Source of the DNA: Methanothrix sp.
GTDB taxonomy: Archaea > Halobacteriota > Methanosarcinia > Methanotrichales > Methanotrichaceae
Assembly: GCA_028688535.1 (NCBI GenBank)
Contig: JAQTXY010000023.1
Coordinates: forward strand, 1-11,802
DNA length: 11,802 nt
Reading direction: 5' to 3'
Shown here: positions 11,639-11,802 of the stretch, piece after piece
How the letters are laid out: the number at the start of each line of letters is the position of its first letter
Position numbering within the stretch: position 1 is the stretch's first letter
Position numbers and translations under genes: made by a program
The notes under the pieces: generated by a model
Databases searched by the model: none
The model's input: only the letters and a program-made list of their open reading frames with translations
What the model was told of the DNA's origin: nothing

Positions 11639-11802
11639 ATGATGAAAAAATCGTCACCAATTTGCATACTTTGCTGCTGCCTCGCAGTATTTATGCTGGC
11701 CACCGCCGCCCAGGCATCGATAATTTCCCTAAAACCCGGCCAGAGCATCCAAGAGGCAATTGATGGCGCATCAGCAGGAGACATAATCGAGATACTACCC
11801 GG
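11639..11802 (+). CDS. Exported beta-helix (NosD-like) protein, N-terminus only
   Basis: The gene runs off the window end; 54 codons are visible. Residues 1-26 form a signal peptide with three cysteines in its core (ILCCCLAVFMLATAAQA). The mature start SIISLKPGQSIQEAIDGASA followed by GDIIEILPG is the typical entry into right-handed parallel beta-helix domains of NosD/pectate-lyase type, common in methanogen surface proteins. AGGAG lies at 11620-11624, 14 bases before ATG 11639 and 17 before ATG 11642. A five-codon frame (11625-11642) ends in TGA overlapping these ATGs. It lies 44 bases after the second pentapeptide gene and is probably in the same operon. Confidence 0.7.
   Translation, partial: MMKKSSPICILCCCLAVFMLATAAQASIISLKPGQSIQEAIDGASAGDIIEILP

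Overview
The window looks archaeal, most likely a methanogen of the Methanosarcinales/Methanotrichales type. The evidence is an elongator tRNA-Met with a bulge-helix-bulge intron after position 37, TATA-like boxes upstream of several genes, an archaeal COG1223-type AAA ATPase paired with an ACT-domain regulator (COG2061 type), an archaeal Ncs6/TtuA tRNA thiolase, and secreted pentapeptide-repeat and beta-helix proteins. The genus is an inference from protein style; no 16S or methanogenesis gene is present.

Layout. Positions 1-91 hold the 3' part of the intron-containing tRNA-Met(CAU). Positions 92-2077 are a loose, accessory-looking stretch with a small secreted protein (397-708), a 5'-truncated TPR gene on the minus strand (902-1240), a strong hairpin (1274-1303), an unrecognised 103-residue protein (1393-1704) and a 373-base AT-rich gap with a second hairpin.

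Positions 2078-6206 hold a tight five-gene plus-strand operon on a sulfur-transfer theme: an HTH regulator with four C-terminal cysteines, a LarE-type PP-loop sulfurtransferase, a SufS-type cysteine desulfurase, FdhD, and an Ncs6/TtuA-type tRNA 2-thiolation enzyme. The desulfurase could supply persulfide sulfur to the other three, but this is inferred from gene order and families. The last gene has no ATG at its normal start. A tandem 8-bp repeat lies just there, and losing one repeat unit would put an ATG overlapping the fdhD stop in frame.

Positions 6203-7829 hold a minus-strand pair, the AAA ATPase followed by the ACT-domain regulator. The latter's stop overlaps the thiolase stop by 4 bases. 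A 33-residue membrane protein with a strong Shine-Dalgarno site follows at 7948-8049.

Positions 8287-11802 (window end) hold a second plus-strand operon of exported proteins: a transglutaminase-like putative cysteine enzyme, two paralogous pentapeptide-repeat proteins, and the start of a probable right-handed beta-helix protein. They look like a cell-surface cluster of unknown role.
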